From positions 2,695,407 to 2,759,406 of the forward strand of contig NZ_LR732817.1 in assembly GCF_902506195.1 (NCBI RefSeq): a stretch of DNA of 64,000 nucleotides, written 5' to 3'. The notes below the pieces were generated by a model that was not told the origin of the DNA, searched no databases, and saw nothing but the letters and a program-made list of their open reading frames with translations. The DNA comes from Citricoccus sp. K5 (lineage in GTDB: Bacteria; Actinomycetota; Actinomycetes; Actinomycetales; Micrococcaceae). Shown here piece after piece: positions 17,219-25,893 of the stretch; position 1 is the stretch's first letter; each line of letters begins with the position of its first letter. A program made the position numbers and the translations under genes.

Positions 17219-18907
17219 ATGACCAGAAATGAGCCAAGCATGGAAACCACGGCAACCCACCGTTGGGCCGGCCTCTACCCCCAGGGGGTCGGTGCCACCC
17301 ACGTGGTCACCGCAGCATCCCTCGCTGAAGCGTGGCGCCTCCGGGTCGCGTCCAATCCGGGCAGCAAGGCCATTGCCTACTTCGATGGCGAACTGACGGC
17401 GCGCGAGGTCGATGAGCTCTCCGATGCCTTGGCCGTCGCCCTGGCCGACCGGGGCGTCTCCCACGGGGACCGCATCGGAATCCAGCTGCAGAACATCCCG
17501 CAGTACGCTCTCGCGCTGGTGGCCCTGTGGAAGCTCGGTGCCATCGGCGTGCTCCTCAATCCGATGTACCAGGGCCGAGAACTGCGGCACCTCATCGACG
17601 ACTCCGGTGCCCGAGGCCTGATCGTCGACGATCTCCTCTACGCCGGCACGGCCGACACCGCCCAGGAGAGCTCCGTGGAGTGGATCATCTCCACCTCCGG
17701 GCGAGCCTTCCAGACACGCAATGATCCACGTGTCTTCTCCCCGGGCGAGCGGGGCAGGACCTCCCCGGACGGGGACCTGGTCATGCTTCTGGAGCAGTTC
17801 TCGGGCCAGGCCCCGGCACCCCTGGAACTCAGCCAAGATGATGTCGCGCTGCTGACCTACACGTCCGGAACCACCGGCCCGCCCAAGGGCGCGATGAACA
17901 CCCACGGCAACATCCTGAACGTCGCCGAGACCACGGCCTCCTGGATGGGGCTGGCCCCCGAAGACGCAGTGCTGGCCGTGGCACCCCTGTTCCACATCAC
18001 CGGCGCCGTGATCGACGCAGTCACGCCGCTACTGCACGACACCACCTTGGTGCTGGTCAACCGGACCCAGCCCGAGGTGGTGGTGGATGCCTTCAAGGAG
18101 CACGGCGTCACGTGCACCACCGGCTCGATCACGGTCTTCAACGCCATCGAGCGGGTTGACGTGGCCACTGCGGCGCATTTCTCCTCCACCAAGAACTTGT
18201 ATTCGGGTGGCGCCCCGATCCCCCCGTCCACCGTGGAGAAGTTCGAGCGGCGCTTCGGGCAGTACATCCACAACATCTTCGGGATGACCGAAACCACCTC
18301 CGCCGTCATCGCGGTCCCCCCTGGGACCAGGGCTCCCGTGGACCCGTCCAGTGGAAGCCTGTCCATCGGCTTGCCGATGCCGAACATCGAGGCTCGAATT
18401 ATCGACCCGGACGGCAAGCCGCTCCTGGCCGGCGAGCAGGGCGAACTTGAACTCTCCGGCCCGCAGATCGTGCCGGGCTACTGGAACAACCCGGAGGCCA
18501 CGGAACACGCCATGCCGGGCGGTCGATTGCGCACCGGCGACGTGTCCATCATGGACGAGGACGGTTGGGTGTACATCGTTGACCGCCTGAAGGACCAGAT
18601 CAACGTCTCCGGTTACAAGGTCTGGCCCCGCGAGGTCGAGGACATCCTCTACGAACACCCGGCCGTGTTCGAGGCCGCCGTGGTCGGCGCGCCGGACGAG
18701 TACAGGGGCGAGACGGTGGTCGCCTACGTCACCGTCCGTGGCGGGACTGAAGTGACGGAGCAGGAGATCATCGACTTCGCCAAGTCGCGCCTGGCCGCCT
18801 ACAAGTACCCGCGCAACGTCCACATCATCGACGACCTCCCCAAGACCCAGACGGGGAAGATCCGCCGCCGCGCCCTGCGTGACGGCCTGAAGGAAGGCCA
18901 CCAGTGA
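17219..18907 (+). CDS. Acyl-CoA synthetase (AMP-forming), LvaE-like by context
   Basis: 562 residues of the ANL superfamily: P-loop LTYTSGTTGPPKGAM near residue 220, FGMTETTSAV, the hinge GRLRTGDVSIMDEDGW followed by VDRLKDQINVSGYKVWP, and the catalytic lysine in TQTGKIRRRAL (Lys547). It would activate a carboxylic acid to its CoA thioester with ATP. It is the first gene of a run in which the next start overlaps its stop by 4 nt (GTGA). A second ATG at 17240 is possible; neither has a strong ribosome site. Together with the following SDR, ACAD and kinase genes it matches the LvaE position in levulinate catabolism. Confidence 0.85.
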   Translation: MTRNEPSMETTATHRWAGLYPQGVGATHVVTAASLAEAWRLRVASNPGSKAIAYFDGELTAREVDELSDALAVALADRGVSHGDRIGIQLQNIPQYALALVALWKLGAIGVLLNPMYQGRELRHLIDDSGARGLIVDDLLYAGTADTAQESSVEWIISTSGRAFQTRNDPRVFSPGERGRTSPDGDLVMLLEQFSGQAPAPLELSQDDVALLTYTSGTTGPPKGAMNTHGNILNVAETTASWMGLAPEDAVLAVAPLFHITGAVIDAVTPLLHDTTLVLVNRTQPEVVVDAFKEHGVTCTTGSITVFNAIERVDVATAAHFSSTKNLYSGGAPIPPSTVEKFERRFGQYIHNIFGMTETTSAVIAVPPGTRAPVDPSSGSLSIGLPMPNIEARIIDPDGKPLLAGEQGELELSGPQIVPGYWNNPEATEHAMPGGRLRTGDVSIMDEDGWVYIVDRLKDQINVSGYKVWPREVEDILYEHPAVFEAAVVGAPDEYRGETVVAYVTVRGGTEVTEQEIIDFAKSRLAAYKYPRNVHIIDDLPKTQTGKIRRRALRDGLKEGHQ

Positions 18908-19674
18908 CCCACGTCAACGATCTGCAAGGAAAGACGGCCATCGTCACCGGGGCGAGCCGCGGCATCGGCCTGGGCATCGTCCAGGAGCTGGTGGCCCGCG
19001 GCGCGAAGGTCTGCCTCACGGCCCGGACGCCGGAGCCCCTCGACGAGGCCGTCCGATCCCTCCCTGAGGGCTCAGCGATCTCCGTGGCCGGCAAATCTCA
19101 TAATCCCGAGCACCGGCAGCAGGTCCTGGATACGGTGGCCCGGGAGTTCGGTGGCCTGGACATCCTGGTCAACAATGCCGGCATCAACCCGGTGTACGGG
19201 CCCCTCGCCGAGCTGGACCTGGATGCGGCCCGGAAGGTCTTCGAGGTCAATGTCTTCGGGACCCTGGCGTGGGTCCAGGCGGTGCTGAGGCATCCGGAGT
19301 TGGCGTTCCGGGAGCGTGGCGGACGGATTGTGAACCTGTCCTCCGTGACCGGTGAGACGCCCTCCACCGGCATCGGTCTCTATGGCATCAGCAAGGCGGC
19401 CGTGTCCCATCTGACCCGAACGCTCGCGGTCGAGCTGGGACCGGAGATCCGTGTGAACGCGGTGGCCCCGGCCGTGGTCAAGACCGATTTCGCCAAGGCC
19501 CTCTACGAGGGCAAGGAGGACGAGGTCGCCAGCCAGTACCCACTGGGCCGTCTCGGCACTCCACAGGACATCGCACAGGCCGTGGGCTATCTGGTGTCCG
19601 ACGAGTCCTCCTGGGTCACCGCCCAGGTGATCAACCTCGACGGCGGCCTGATCACCGCCGGCGGCACGGCCTGA
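18904..19674 (+). CDS. Short-chain dehydrogenase/reductase (SDR), LvaD-like by context
   Basis: 256 residues, classical SDR: cofactor loop TGASRGIG (15-22), NNAG (90-93), catalytic Ser146/147, Tyr160 and Lys164 (YGISK), and the C-terminal DGGLITAGG. An Arg after the second strand (LTARTPE) suggests NADP(H). It starts on a GTG overlapping the ligase stop by 4 nt. In the Pseudomonas levulinate route an SDR reduces the 4-oxoacyl-CoA and may also oxidise the 3-hydroxyacyl-CoA; that role is inferred here from gene company only. Confidence 0.85.
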   Translation: MTHVNDLQGKTAIVTGASRGIGLGIVQELVARGAKVCLTARTPEPLDEAVRSLPEGSAISVAGKSHNPEHRQQVLDTVAREFGGLDILVNNAGINPVYGPLAELDLDAARKVFEVNVFGTLAWVQAVLRHPELAFRERGGRIVNLSSVTGETPSTGIGLYGISKAAVSHLTRTLAVELGPEIRVNAVAPAVVKTDFAKALYEGKEDEVASQYPLGRLGTPQDIAQAVGYLVSDESSWVTAQVINLDGGLITAGGTA

Positions 19675-19771
19675 CCCCGTCCCGGACCGACGCCACACCC
19701 GCCCGACTCCCACAGCCCCCGGCTCCCGGCCCCCAGCCGGAGCGCCGCACCAGGACCGAAGGACTTTCACC

Positions 19772-21034
19772 ATGACCCCAGAAGCCACCATCACCCGGCA
19801 AAACCAACAGACCGTCGAACAGCTCCGTCTCAAGGTCCGCGCCTTCATCCATGAGCACGTGATCCCGGCTGAACCGCGCCCCGGTGAGGAGCTCGACCGC
19901 GCCACCCTGCGGCGCCTGCAGGAGGCTGCCAAGGCCGCCGGAGTGTTCGCGCCACATGTCGGCGTCGAGTTCGGCGGGCAGGGCCTGTCGATCGAGCACT
20001 GGTCACCGGTGTTCCAGGAGGCCGGCTACTCCCCCATCGGCCCATCCGTCCTGAACTGCATGGCCCCGGATGAGGGCAACATGCACATGCTGGAGCTGAT
20101 CGCCACCACGGAGCAGAAGGAACGGTTCCTCGTCCCACTCGCCCAGGGGCGGACCCGATCCTGCTTCGGCATGACGGAACCGCACCCTGGCGCCGGGTCA
20201 GATCCCGCCGCCCTCATGGCCACCGCACGCCGCGAGAGTGGCCAGTGGATCCTCAACGGCCACAAGCGGTTCTCCTCGGGGGCACACGGCGCCGGCTTCT
20301 GCATCTTCATGGCCGAGGCCGAGGCCACTGACTCCACCGCATCAGGCGCCACCATGTTCCTCGTGGACATGGACCATCCAGGGGTGCGGATCGGCGAGTC
20401 CATCCACACCATCGACAGGGCCATCGTCGGCGGCCATCCGCATCTCTACTTCGAGGATGTCAGGGTCACGGACGATGCCGTACTCGGCGAGGTCGGCCGC
20501 GGCAATGAGTACGCGCAGGTGCGGTTGGGGCCGGCCCGGCTGACCCACTGCATGCGCTGGCTCGGGCTGGCGCGCCGGTCCCTGGACATCGCCCTGGACC
20601 GGGCGGAGCGCCGCGAGCTCTTCGGTGCCGAGCTCTATACGCTCGGCCTGGCCCAGGAACTCATCGCCCAGTGCGAGATCGACATCGAGACGTCGGACGC
20701 CATCATCACCAAGACAGCCCTTCTTCTGGAGGAGGACTTCAAGAAGGGGTCCAATATGTCCTCCATCGCCAAGGTGTACTGCTCGGAGGCCGTCAACAGG
20801 GTCATCGACCGGTGCATCCAGATCTGTGGCGGAGACGGCGTGTCCGACGGCCTGCCCTTGGCCCAGTACCTCAACGAGGTCCGGCCCTTCCGGATCTATG
20901 ACGGCTCCACCGAGACCCACAAGTTCGCCATCTCCCGCCGCGCCTCCTCCCGGCGACGCAAGGACGTCCAGGCCGGCGCCCGTTATCAAGGCGACGCCGT
21001 CATCCGGCAGGCACAGGCCGGGGGTGGGCACTGA
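19772..21034 (+). CDS. ACAD10/11-like acyl-CoA dehydrogenase family protein (LvaC-like)
   Basis: 420 residues. Unlike beta-oxidation dehydrogenases it carries the ACAD10/11 hallmarks: NCMAPDEGNMHML, RSCFGMTEP, RLGPARLTHCMRWLG and VIDRCIQICGGDGVSDGLPL. At the position where ordinary medium-chain enzymes have the catalytic Glu (YEGT), this protein reads YDGST, so simple dehydrogenation is doubtful. ACAD11 and bacterial LvaC act on 4-phosphoryl-acyl-CoA made by a partner kinase. The ATG has GAAGGA upstream. The start of the kinase gene overlaps its stop by one base, a tight pairing that mirrors the kinase-ACAD fusion in animals. Confidence 0.8.
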   Translation: MTPEATITRQNQQTVEQLRLKVRAFIHEHVIPAEPRPGEELDRATLRRLQEAAKAAGVFAPHVGVEFGGQGLSIEHWSPVFQEAGYSPIGPSVLNCMAPDEGNMHMLELIATTEQKERFLVPLAQGRTRSCFGMTEPHPGAGSDPAALMATARRESGQWILNGHKRFSSGAHGAGFCIFMAEAEATDSTASGATMFLVDMDHPGVRIGESIHTIDRAIVGGHPHLYFEDVRVTDDAVLGEVGRGNEYAQVRLGPARLTHCMRWLGLARRSLDIALDRAERRELFGAELYTLGLAQELIAQCEIDIETSDAIITKTALLLEEDFKKGSNMSSIAKVYCSEAVNRVIDRCIQICGGDGVSDGLPLAQYLNEVRPFRIYDGSTETHKFAISRRASSRRRKDVQAGARYQGDAVIRQAQAGGGH

Positions 21035-22131
21035 TGACCACCGTGACCCAGTCCCGTCCCGACGGCCTGGAGGTCGTGGCGACCGCAGCAGAAGCCCAAC
21101 GGATGTCAACACCACCGTTGCTGGTGGTGGACGTTGTGACCGAGTTCCTCGATCAGCAGGCCCTCGGCACCGGCCCTCTGTCCTGGGAACGCATCGGTGA
21201 CGGCCAGTCCAACATCACCTACCGGCTCCGCCGCGGGGCGGAGACGTTCGTGCTGCGCCGCGGCCCGCGGCCGCCATTGCCCAAGTCCACCCATGACATG
21301 GTCCGAGAGGCCCGCATCCAGCGGCTGCTCGGCGAACAGGGCGTCCCGGTGCCGACCATCCTGGCCATCTGCGAGGACGAATCGCTGCTCGGCGTCCCCT
21401 TCTACATCATGTCGTTTCTGCAGGGCATGGTCATCACCGACTCAGTCCCTCCTGTCCTGGATGCGCCGGTGCAGCGGGGGGAGACCAGCCGCTCTGTGGT
21501 GGACACGCTGAGCCAGTTGCACTCCGTGGATGTCACCACGGGCGAGCTGTCCGGATTGGGGCGGCCCGAGGGATACCTGAAGCGTCAGGTCCAGCGGTTC
21601 GCCGCCCTCTGGGATGTCAACACCACCCGCCAGTTGCCCCAGGTGCACCGAATCGCCGCCTGGCTGGAAGCCAACCTTCCGGAAACCCAGAAATCCTCCC
21701 TGGTCCACGGCGACTACCGCATGGGAAACCTCATGTTCGCCGACGAAGCCCCGGCCACCGTGATCGGCATCCTCGACTGGGAGATGTCCACCCTCGGCGA
21801 CCCCCTGGCGGACCTCGGTTACCTGACAGCCACGTACACCGAAGCCGGTGATGTGCCCACGGTCATGGAACTCACCCCGGTCACCGCGGAACCCGGCTTC
21901 CTGACGAGGAAGCAGATCGTGACGAGGTACGCCGACCACAGCGGCCTCGATGTCTCCGCCCTGCCCTGGTACGAGACCCTCGCACTGTGGAAGTCCTCGA
22001 TCTTCTGTGAGGCGATCTACACCCGTTGGCTCAAGGGCGAGCGCCCCCATGACACGACCTTCGGGCCCTCCCTCGAAGCCGGCATCCCGGCGCTACTGGA
22101 CCGGGCCGAGTCCTTCATGGGCCGGCTCTAA
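21034..22131 (+). CDS. Aminoglycoside-phosphotransferase-fold acyl-CoA kinase (ACAD10/11 kinase-like, LvaA-like)
   Basis: 365 residues with the APH kinase core: SNITYRL and FVLRRGP in the N-lobe, the catalytic VHGDYRMGNLMF (HGD, near residues 227-230) and the metal-binding GILDWEMSTLGDPLADLGYL. The GVPFYIMSFLQG and PLPKSTHDM.REARIQ segments are those of the ACAD10/11 kinase domain rather than of antibiotic kinases. It would phosphorylate the 4-hydroxyl of a hydroxyacyl-CoA. It is adjacent to the ACAD-like gene with ATGA-type coupling. Antibiotic resistance is unlikely. The small LvaB partner known from Pseudomonas is not seen here. Confidence 0.8.
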   Translation: MTTVTQSRPDGLEVVATAAEAQRMSTPPLLVVDVVTEFLDQQALGTGPLSWERIGDGQSNITYRLRRGAETFVLRRGPRPPLPKSTHDMVREARIQRLLGEQGVPVPTILAICEDESLLGVPFYIMSFLQGMVITDSVPPVLDAPVQRGETSRSVVDTLSQLHSVDVTTGELSGLGRPEGYLKRQVQRFAALWDVNTTRQLPQVHRIAAWLEANLPETQKSSLVHGDYRMGNLMFADEAPATVIGILDWEMSTLGDPLADLGYLTATYTEAGDVPTVMELTPVTAEPGFLTRKQIVTRYADHSGLDVSALPWYETLALWKSSIFCEAIYTRWLKGERPHDTTFGPSLEAGIPALLDRAESFMGRL

Positions 22132-22211
22132 CCGCAACCGGCACCATCCGTTCCCCGCCCCTCCCAACCCTCCTGATTTCTCCCGACTCATCGGACTCGA
22201 AGGAGCCCACC

Positions 22212-23552
22212 ATGACCTCACCACGCCAGACGTCTCCGGTCCTGACGCCGGCCGACACGGCAGTTCCCCGACAGTCGTCCGGTTCGAAGGTGCGCTCCAT
22301 GTGGGCCAGCACCGTCGGCAACGTACTTGAGTGGTACGAATGGAGTGCCTACGCGGTCTTCGCCCCCTTCATCGCCGCCGTGATGTTCAATCCGGACAAC
22401 CCCGTCTCGGCCCTGTTGTCCACGCTGGCAGTGTTCGCCGTCGGGTTCCTGATGCGTCCTTTGGGAGGCATCATCTTCGGCCGCATCGCGGACAAGAGAG
22501 GCCGCAAGTTCGTCCTGATCACCACCATGCTGGTCATGGCCGGCGGCAGCCTGGTCATCGGCCTGATGCCGACCTACGAGAGCCTCGGTGTATGGGCTTC
22601 GGTCATCCTCCTGCTGGCCCGCATGGCCCAGGGCTTTGCCCACGGCGGCGAATCGGCTACGGCCAACACCTATGTGGCGGAGATCGCCCCCCACCATCGC
22701 CGCGGTCAGTGGGGCAGCATCGTGTTCGTGGCGATCTTCGCCGGTTCGGTGCTCGCCTACACCGTTGGCGGCACCATCACCGCCACGCTGAGCGAGACCG
22801 CCGTCGGCGAATGGGGCTGGCGCATCCCGTTCATCCTCGGCGCCTTCCTAGCTCTGGCCGCCCTCTACCTCCGTAAGGGCATGGAGGAAAGCGACGTCTA
22901 CCACGAGGTCAAGGAAGCCGCGGAGGCCGCCCAGGCCAGCGATGTCCCCGTCGCCCCGCTGCCGCGCAAGCAGGTCACCCGCGCCATCATCCTCATGGTC
23001 GCCATGACCTCCGGCATCACGGCCGCGCACTACACATGGACGTCGTACGCCTCGACCTACGCCATCACCCAGCAGGGCATGTCCGCCAACAGCGCCTACT
23101 GGGTGACCGTCGTCGCCCAACTCCTGGCTCTGGGGTCCCTACCGTTGTGGGGGCGCCTCTCGGACAAGGTCGGCCGCCGCCCCGTGCTGCTGTGCTTCGC
23201 CGGACTGATGGTCCTGCTCCAGTTCCCGCTGATGACCATGATCAACGCCGAGCCATGGACCTTGTTGGTCGCATCGACCGTCGCCTTGGTCGTGGTGGCC
23301 ATGTCCGGCGCCCTGCTCTCCGCGGTACTGTCCGAGAACTTCCCCACGAGGATTCGAACCCAGGGCATCGGCTTCGCCTACTCCGTGTCTGTGGCCGTCT
23401 TCGGCGGCACCGCTCCGTACCTCAACGCCCAACTCATCGAGTGGGGCGTGGGTTGGATGTCCAACCTCTACATCATGGTGCTGTGCGTGGCCACCGCCAT
23501 CGCCGTCTATATGCTCAAGGAGACCAAGGGCATCGACCTCAAGGATGCCTGA
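22212..23552 (+). CDS. MFS transporter, metabolite:H+ symporter (MHS) type
   Basis: 446 residues, 12 predicted helices. The start VGNVLEWYEWSAYAVFAPFIA and the loop GRIADKRGRKFVL are hallmarks of the MHS group (ShiA, ProP, KgtP, PcaT relatives), as is ARMAQGFAHGGESATA. It likely imports the carboxylic acid used by the cassette. CGAAGGAG precedes the ATG. It is the last gene before a perfect 21-bp terminator. Confidence 0.85.
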   Translation: MTSPRQTSPVLTPADTAVPRQSSGSKVRSMWASTVGNVLEWYEWSAYAVFAPFIAAVMFNPDNPVSALLSTLAVFAVGFLMRPLGGIIFGRIADKRGRKFVLITTMLVMAGGSLVIGLMPTYESLGVWASVILLLARMAQGFAHGGESATANTYVAEIAPHHRRGQWGSIVFVAIFAGSVLAYTVGGTITATLSETAVGEWGWRIPFILGAFLALAALYLRKGMEESDVYHEVKEAAEAAQASDVPVAPLPRKQVTRAIILMVAMTSGITAAHYTWTSYASTYAITQQGMSANSAYWVTVVAQLLALGSLPLWGRLSDKVGRRPVLLCFAGLMVLLQFPLMTMINAEPWTLLVASTVALVVVAMSGALLSAVLSENFPTRIRTQGIGFAYSVSVAVFGGTAPYLNAQLIEWGVGWMSNLYIMVLCVATAIAVYMLKETKGIDLKDA

Positions 23553-23580
23553 CCGGCAAGGCGCAGAACAGCCCTCAATC

Positions 23581-23625
23581 ACGACGGCGGCGCGTCACCT
23601 TCACAAGGTGACGCGCCGCCGTCGT
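23581..23625. terminator. Convergent terminator of the acyl-CoA cassette
   Basis: A perfect 21-bp stem (23581-23601 / 23605-23625), loop CAC, followed by TGTTCTGG on the plus strand. It lies between the MFS stop and the stop of the opposite DUF456 gene and is nearly identical to the hairpin at 16287. Confidence 0.85.
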
Positions 23626-23637
23626 TGTTCTGGCGCC

Positions 23638-24138
23638 TCAGCGGTTGAGGAAGTGCACCAGGGTGCCGATGGCGAAGGATGAGGCGGCCAGCGAGGCGCA
23701 GCCGAACTCCACGAGGATGCCGAGTCCCATGGACTTCAGCGCCTCCCAGGAGGAGCGCGCGGCGGCCCTGAGATCCCGCCGCCGGGCGAACTCCGCCGTC
23801 AGCAGGCCCACGGCGAAGCCGACGAAAAGCCCGATCACGGGGATGACGAACATGCCCACGATCGCGCACACCACGCCCACCAGGACGGGGCCGTTGGGGA
23901 TCTGTTCGCGTTTCATCTTCCGGCCGGTCAGTACTGCTGACGCGCTCAGGCCGGCGATGGCCAGACCCGAACCGATGATCGCGGCGGTCCAGGCGGCGGG
24001 CGAGCCGAGGATCCAGGCCCAGCCGATGAGCGTGAGGACGGTCAGGATGGAGCCGGGCAGGATCGGGATGATGGTGCCGAGCACGGCTACGATCAACAGC
24101 AGCCCGGCGATGACGGTGGTGATGATCTCGTAGTCCAC
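23638..24138 (-). CDS. DUF456 family membrane protein
   Basis: 166 residues with four to five hydrophobic stretches in Gly-rich pairs, including GTIIPILPGS (residues 22-30) and LFVGFAVGLLTAEFARRRD, both typical of DUF456. The polypeptide starts at GTG 24138; the frame is open upstream but that portion is antisense to the alanine dehydrogenase gene. Function unknown. The gene is divergent from ald with 63 bases between starts. Confidence 0.75.
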   Translation of the reverse strand: MDYEIITTVIAGLLLIVAVLGTIIPILPGSILTVLTLIGWAWILGSPAAWTAAIIGSGLAIAGLSASAVLTGRKMKREQIPNGPVLVGVVCAIVGMFVIPVIGLFVGFAVGLLTAEFARRRDLRAAARSSWEALKSMGLGILVEFGCASLAASSFAIGTLVHFLNR

Positions 24139-24201
24139 ATGCCCAGTATGGTGCCGGAATCGCCCCTCCCCGAAACGGGCCCAGCAGGCTAACGTCGAAT
24201 C

Positions 24202-25341
24202 ATGCTGATCGGCGTCCCCACTGAAATCAAGAACAACGAGTTCCGCGTCGGCCTCACCCCCGTCGGCGTCACGGAGCTCGTCCACCACCAGCACGAGGTC
24301 ATGGTCCAGTCCGGGGCCGGGCTCGGCTCGGGCACCCCGGACGAGGACTACCGGCAGGCCGGAGCCCGCATCGTGTCCACGGCCGAGGAGATCTGGGACC
24401 AGGCCGACCTGGTGCTCAAGGTCAAAGAGCCGGTGGGGCCGGAATGGCAGCTGATGCGCCGGGGGCAGACGCTGTTCACCTACCTGCATCTGGCCGCCGA
24501 TCCGAAACTCACCCACGCCGTACTCGAGTCCGGTACCACCGCGATCGCCTACGAGACCGTCACCCGCGGCCCCGCCCTGCCGCTGCTGGCCCCCATGAGC
24601 CAGGTCGCCGGACGCCTAGCTCCCCTGGCCGGCGCCTACCACCTGACCCAGGCCCAGGGCGGCTCCGGCATCCTGATGAGCGGCGTGCCCGGAACCCGGC
24701 GGGCCCGCGTGGCGGTGATCGGGGCCGGCGTCGCCGGAGAGGCCGCCGCCGTGGTCGCCGCCGGCATGGGCGCCGACGTGACGGTGCTGGACATCAACCT
24801 CAACCGCCTCACCGAACTGGACACCGCGCACCAGGGGCGGTTGCACACGCTGGCCTCCTCGAAGATGCACATCGCCGAGACAGTGGCGGATGCCGACCTG
24901 GTGATCGGCTCGGTGCTCATCCCCGGTGCGGCCGCCCCCAAGCTGGTCACCGCGGACATGGTGGCGTCCATGCGCCCCGGCTCGGTGCTCGTGGACATCG
25001 CGATCGACCAGGGCGGCTGCTTCGAGAACTCCCGGCCCACCACCCACCAGGAGCCGACCTTCCGGGTGGGTGAGCAGATCTACTACTGCGTGGCCAACAT
25101 CCCCGGGGCCGTTCCCCAGACCTCGACGGCGGCGCTCACCAACGCCACGCTGCCCTACATCCTGCGGATCGCCGACCACGGCTGGCGTGAGGCCCTCGCC
25201 GCGGACGAGGGGCTGCTGTCCGGGCTGAACGCCCACGAGGGCGTCCTCACCCACCCGGGGGTCACCGACGCCGTGGCCGGGCCGCTGGGGCTGGACCCGC
25301 AGCTGGACTACCGGCCGGCGTCGGACGTGGTGTCCGCCTGA
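24202..25341 (+). CDS. ald: Alanine dehydrogenase
   Basis: 379 residues, the usual length. The start MLIGVPTEIKNNEFRVG is diagnostic; Arg15, Lys75 (KVKEP) and His96 (YLHLA) sit at the canonical substrate-binding and catalytic positions. The NAD-binding loop is GAGVAG in VAVIGAGVAGEAA. It catalyses reversible NAD-dependent oxidative deamination of L-alanine to pyruvate and ammonia. Its 3' end overlaps the convergent DedA-like gene by 34 bases. No ald regulator (AldR/Lrp) is adjacent. Confidence 0.95.
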   Translation: MLIGVPTEIKNNEFRVGLTPVGVTELVHHQHEVMVQSGAGLGSGTPDEDYRQAGARIVSTAEEIWDQADLVLKVKEPVGPEWQLMRRGQTLFTYLHLAADPKLTHAVLESGTTAIAYETVTRGPALPLLAPMSQVAGRLAPLAGAYHLTQAQGGSGILMSGVPGTRRARVAVIGAGVAGEAAAVVAAGMGADVTVLDINLNRLTELDTAHQGRLHTLASSKMHIAETVADADLVIGSVLIPGAAAPKLVTADMVASMRPGSVLVDIAIDQGGCFENSRPTTHQEPTFRVGEQIYYCVANIPGAVPQTSTAALTNATLPYILRIADHGWREALAADEGLLSGLNAHEGVLTHPGVTDAVAGPLGLDPQLDYRPASDVVSA

Positions 25342-25853
25342 ACCTGGGCCGCCTGGCGGGCCCTGCGATCGTCACGCGAGGCGCGCAACCGAGCGAGGCC
25401 ACCCGTACGCCAGAGGATCAGCACCACGACGCCGGCCAGCACCAGGACCAGCGCAAGCAGCGCCACCGGGCTGGCCAGGGCCGTGGTGATGACCGCCCAG
25501 ACGACGGCCATGCCGATGGTCCCGTAGATGATGCCCCAGATCAGGGATCCGAGCAGGGCGGCGGGGATGAACCGGCGCCAACGCATGCGGGTCACGCCGG
25601 CCGTGGCGATGACAGCGGTCTGGATGCCCACGGTCAGGAAGCAGAAGGGGATGGCCCAGGGACCCCAGCGGTCGATGAACCGCATGGCGCGCAGGTAGAC
25701 CGGGCCGGACATGTAGCGGCGCAGGGCGGTGTGCTCGGCCCCGGCGGCGATCCCCCGGCCGAGGGCGTAGGTGGCGGTGGAGCGGCACAGGGCGCCGCCC
25801 CAGAACAGAAGGATGGCCCAGACCAGCGGCAGAGAGGCGATCCAGTCCATCAT
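25308..25853 (-). CDS. DedA/VTT-domain-like membrane protein
   Basis: 181 residues with four hydrophobic segments. The central RFIDRWGPWAIPFCFLTVGIQTAVIATAG followed by MRWRRFIPAALLGSLIWGIIYGTIG follows the SNARE-associated (VTT/DedA) pattern of a re-entrant loop with the conserved Gly-x-Arg/Gln-T region, although the usual Arg is Gln here. DedA proteins act in lipid translocation or membrane homeostasis. The C-terminal tail is charged. The end overlaps ald on the other strand, an unusual convergent overlap. Confidence 0.65.
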   Translation of the reverse strand: MMDWIASLPLVWAILLFWGGALCRSTATYALGRGIAAGAEHTALRRYMSGPVYLRAMRFIDRWGPWAIPFCFLTVGIQTAVIATAGVTRMRWRRFIPAALLGSLIWGIIYGTIGMAVVWAVITTALASPVALLALVLVLAGVVVLILWRTGGLARLRASRDDRRARQAAQVQADTTSDAGR

Positions 25854-25893
25854 GGGGCAAGTCTAGGCGCCAGCCTCGTCTAGGCTCAGGGGT

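Noticed and set aside
21034-22131. Aminoglycoside resistance kinase
   Set aside because: Shares only the APH fold; flanking genes and sequence blocks fit the ACAD10/11-type acyl-CoA kinase.
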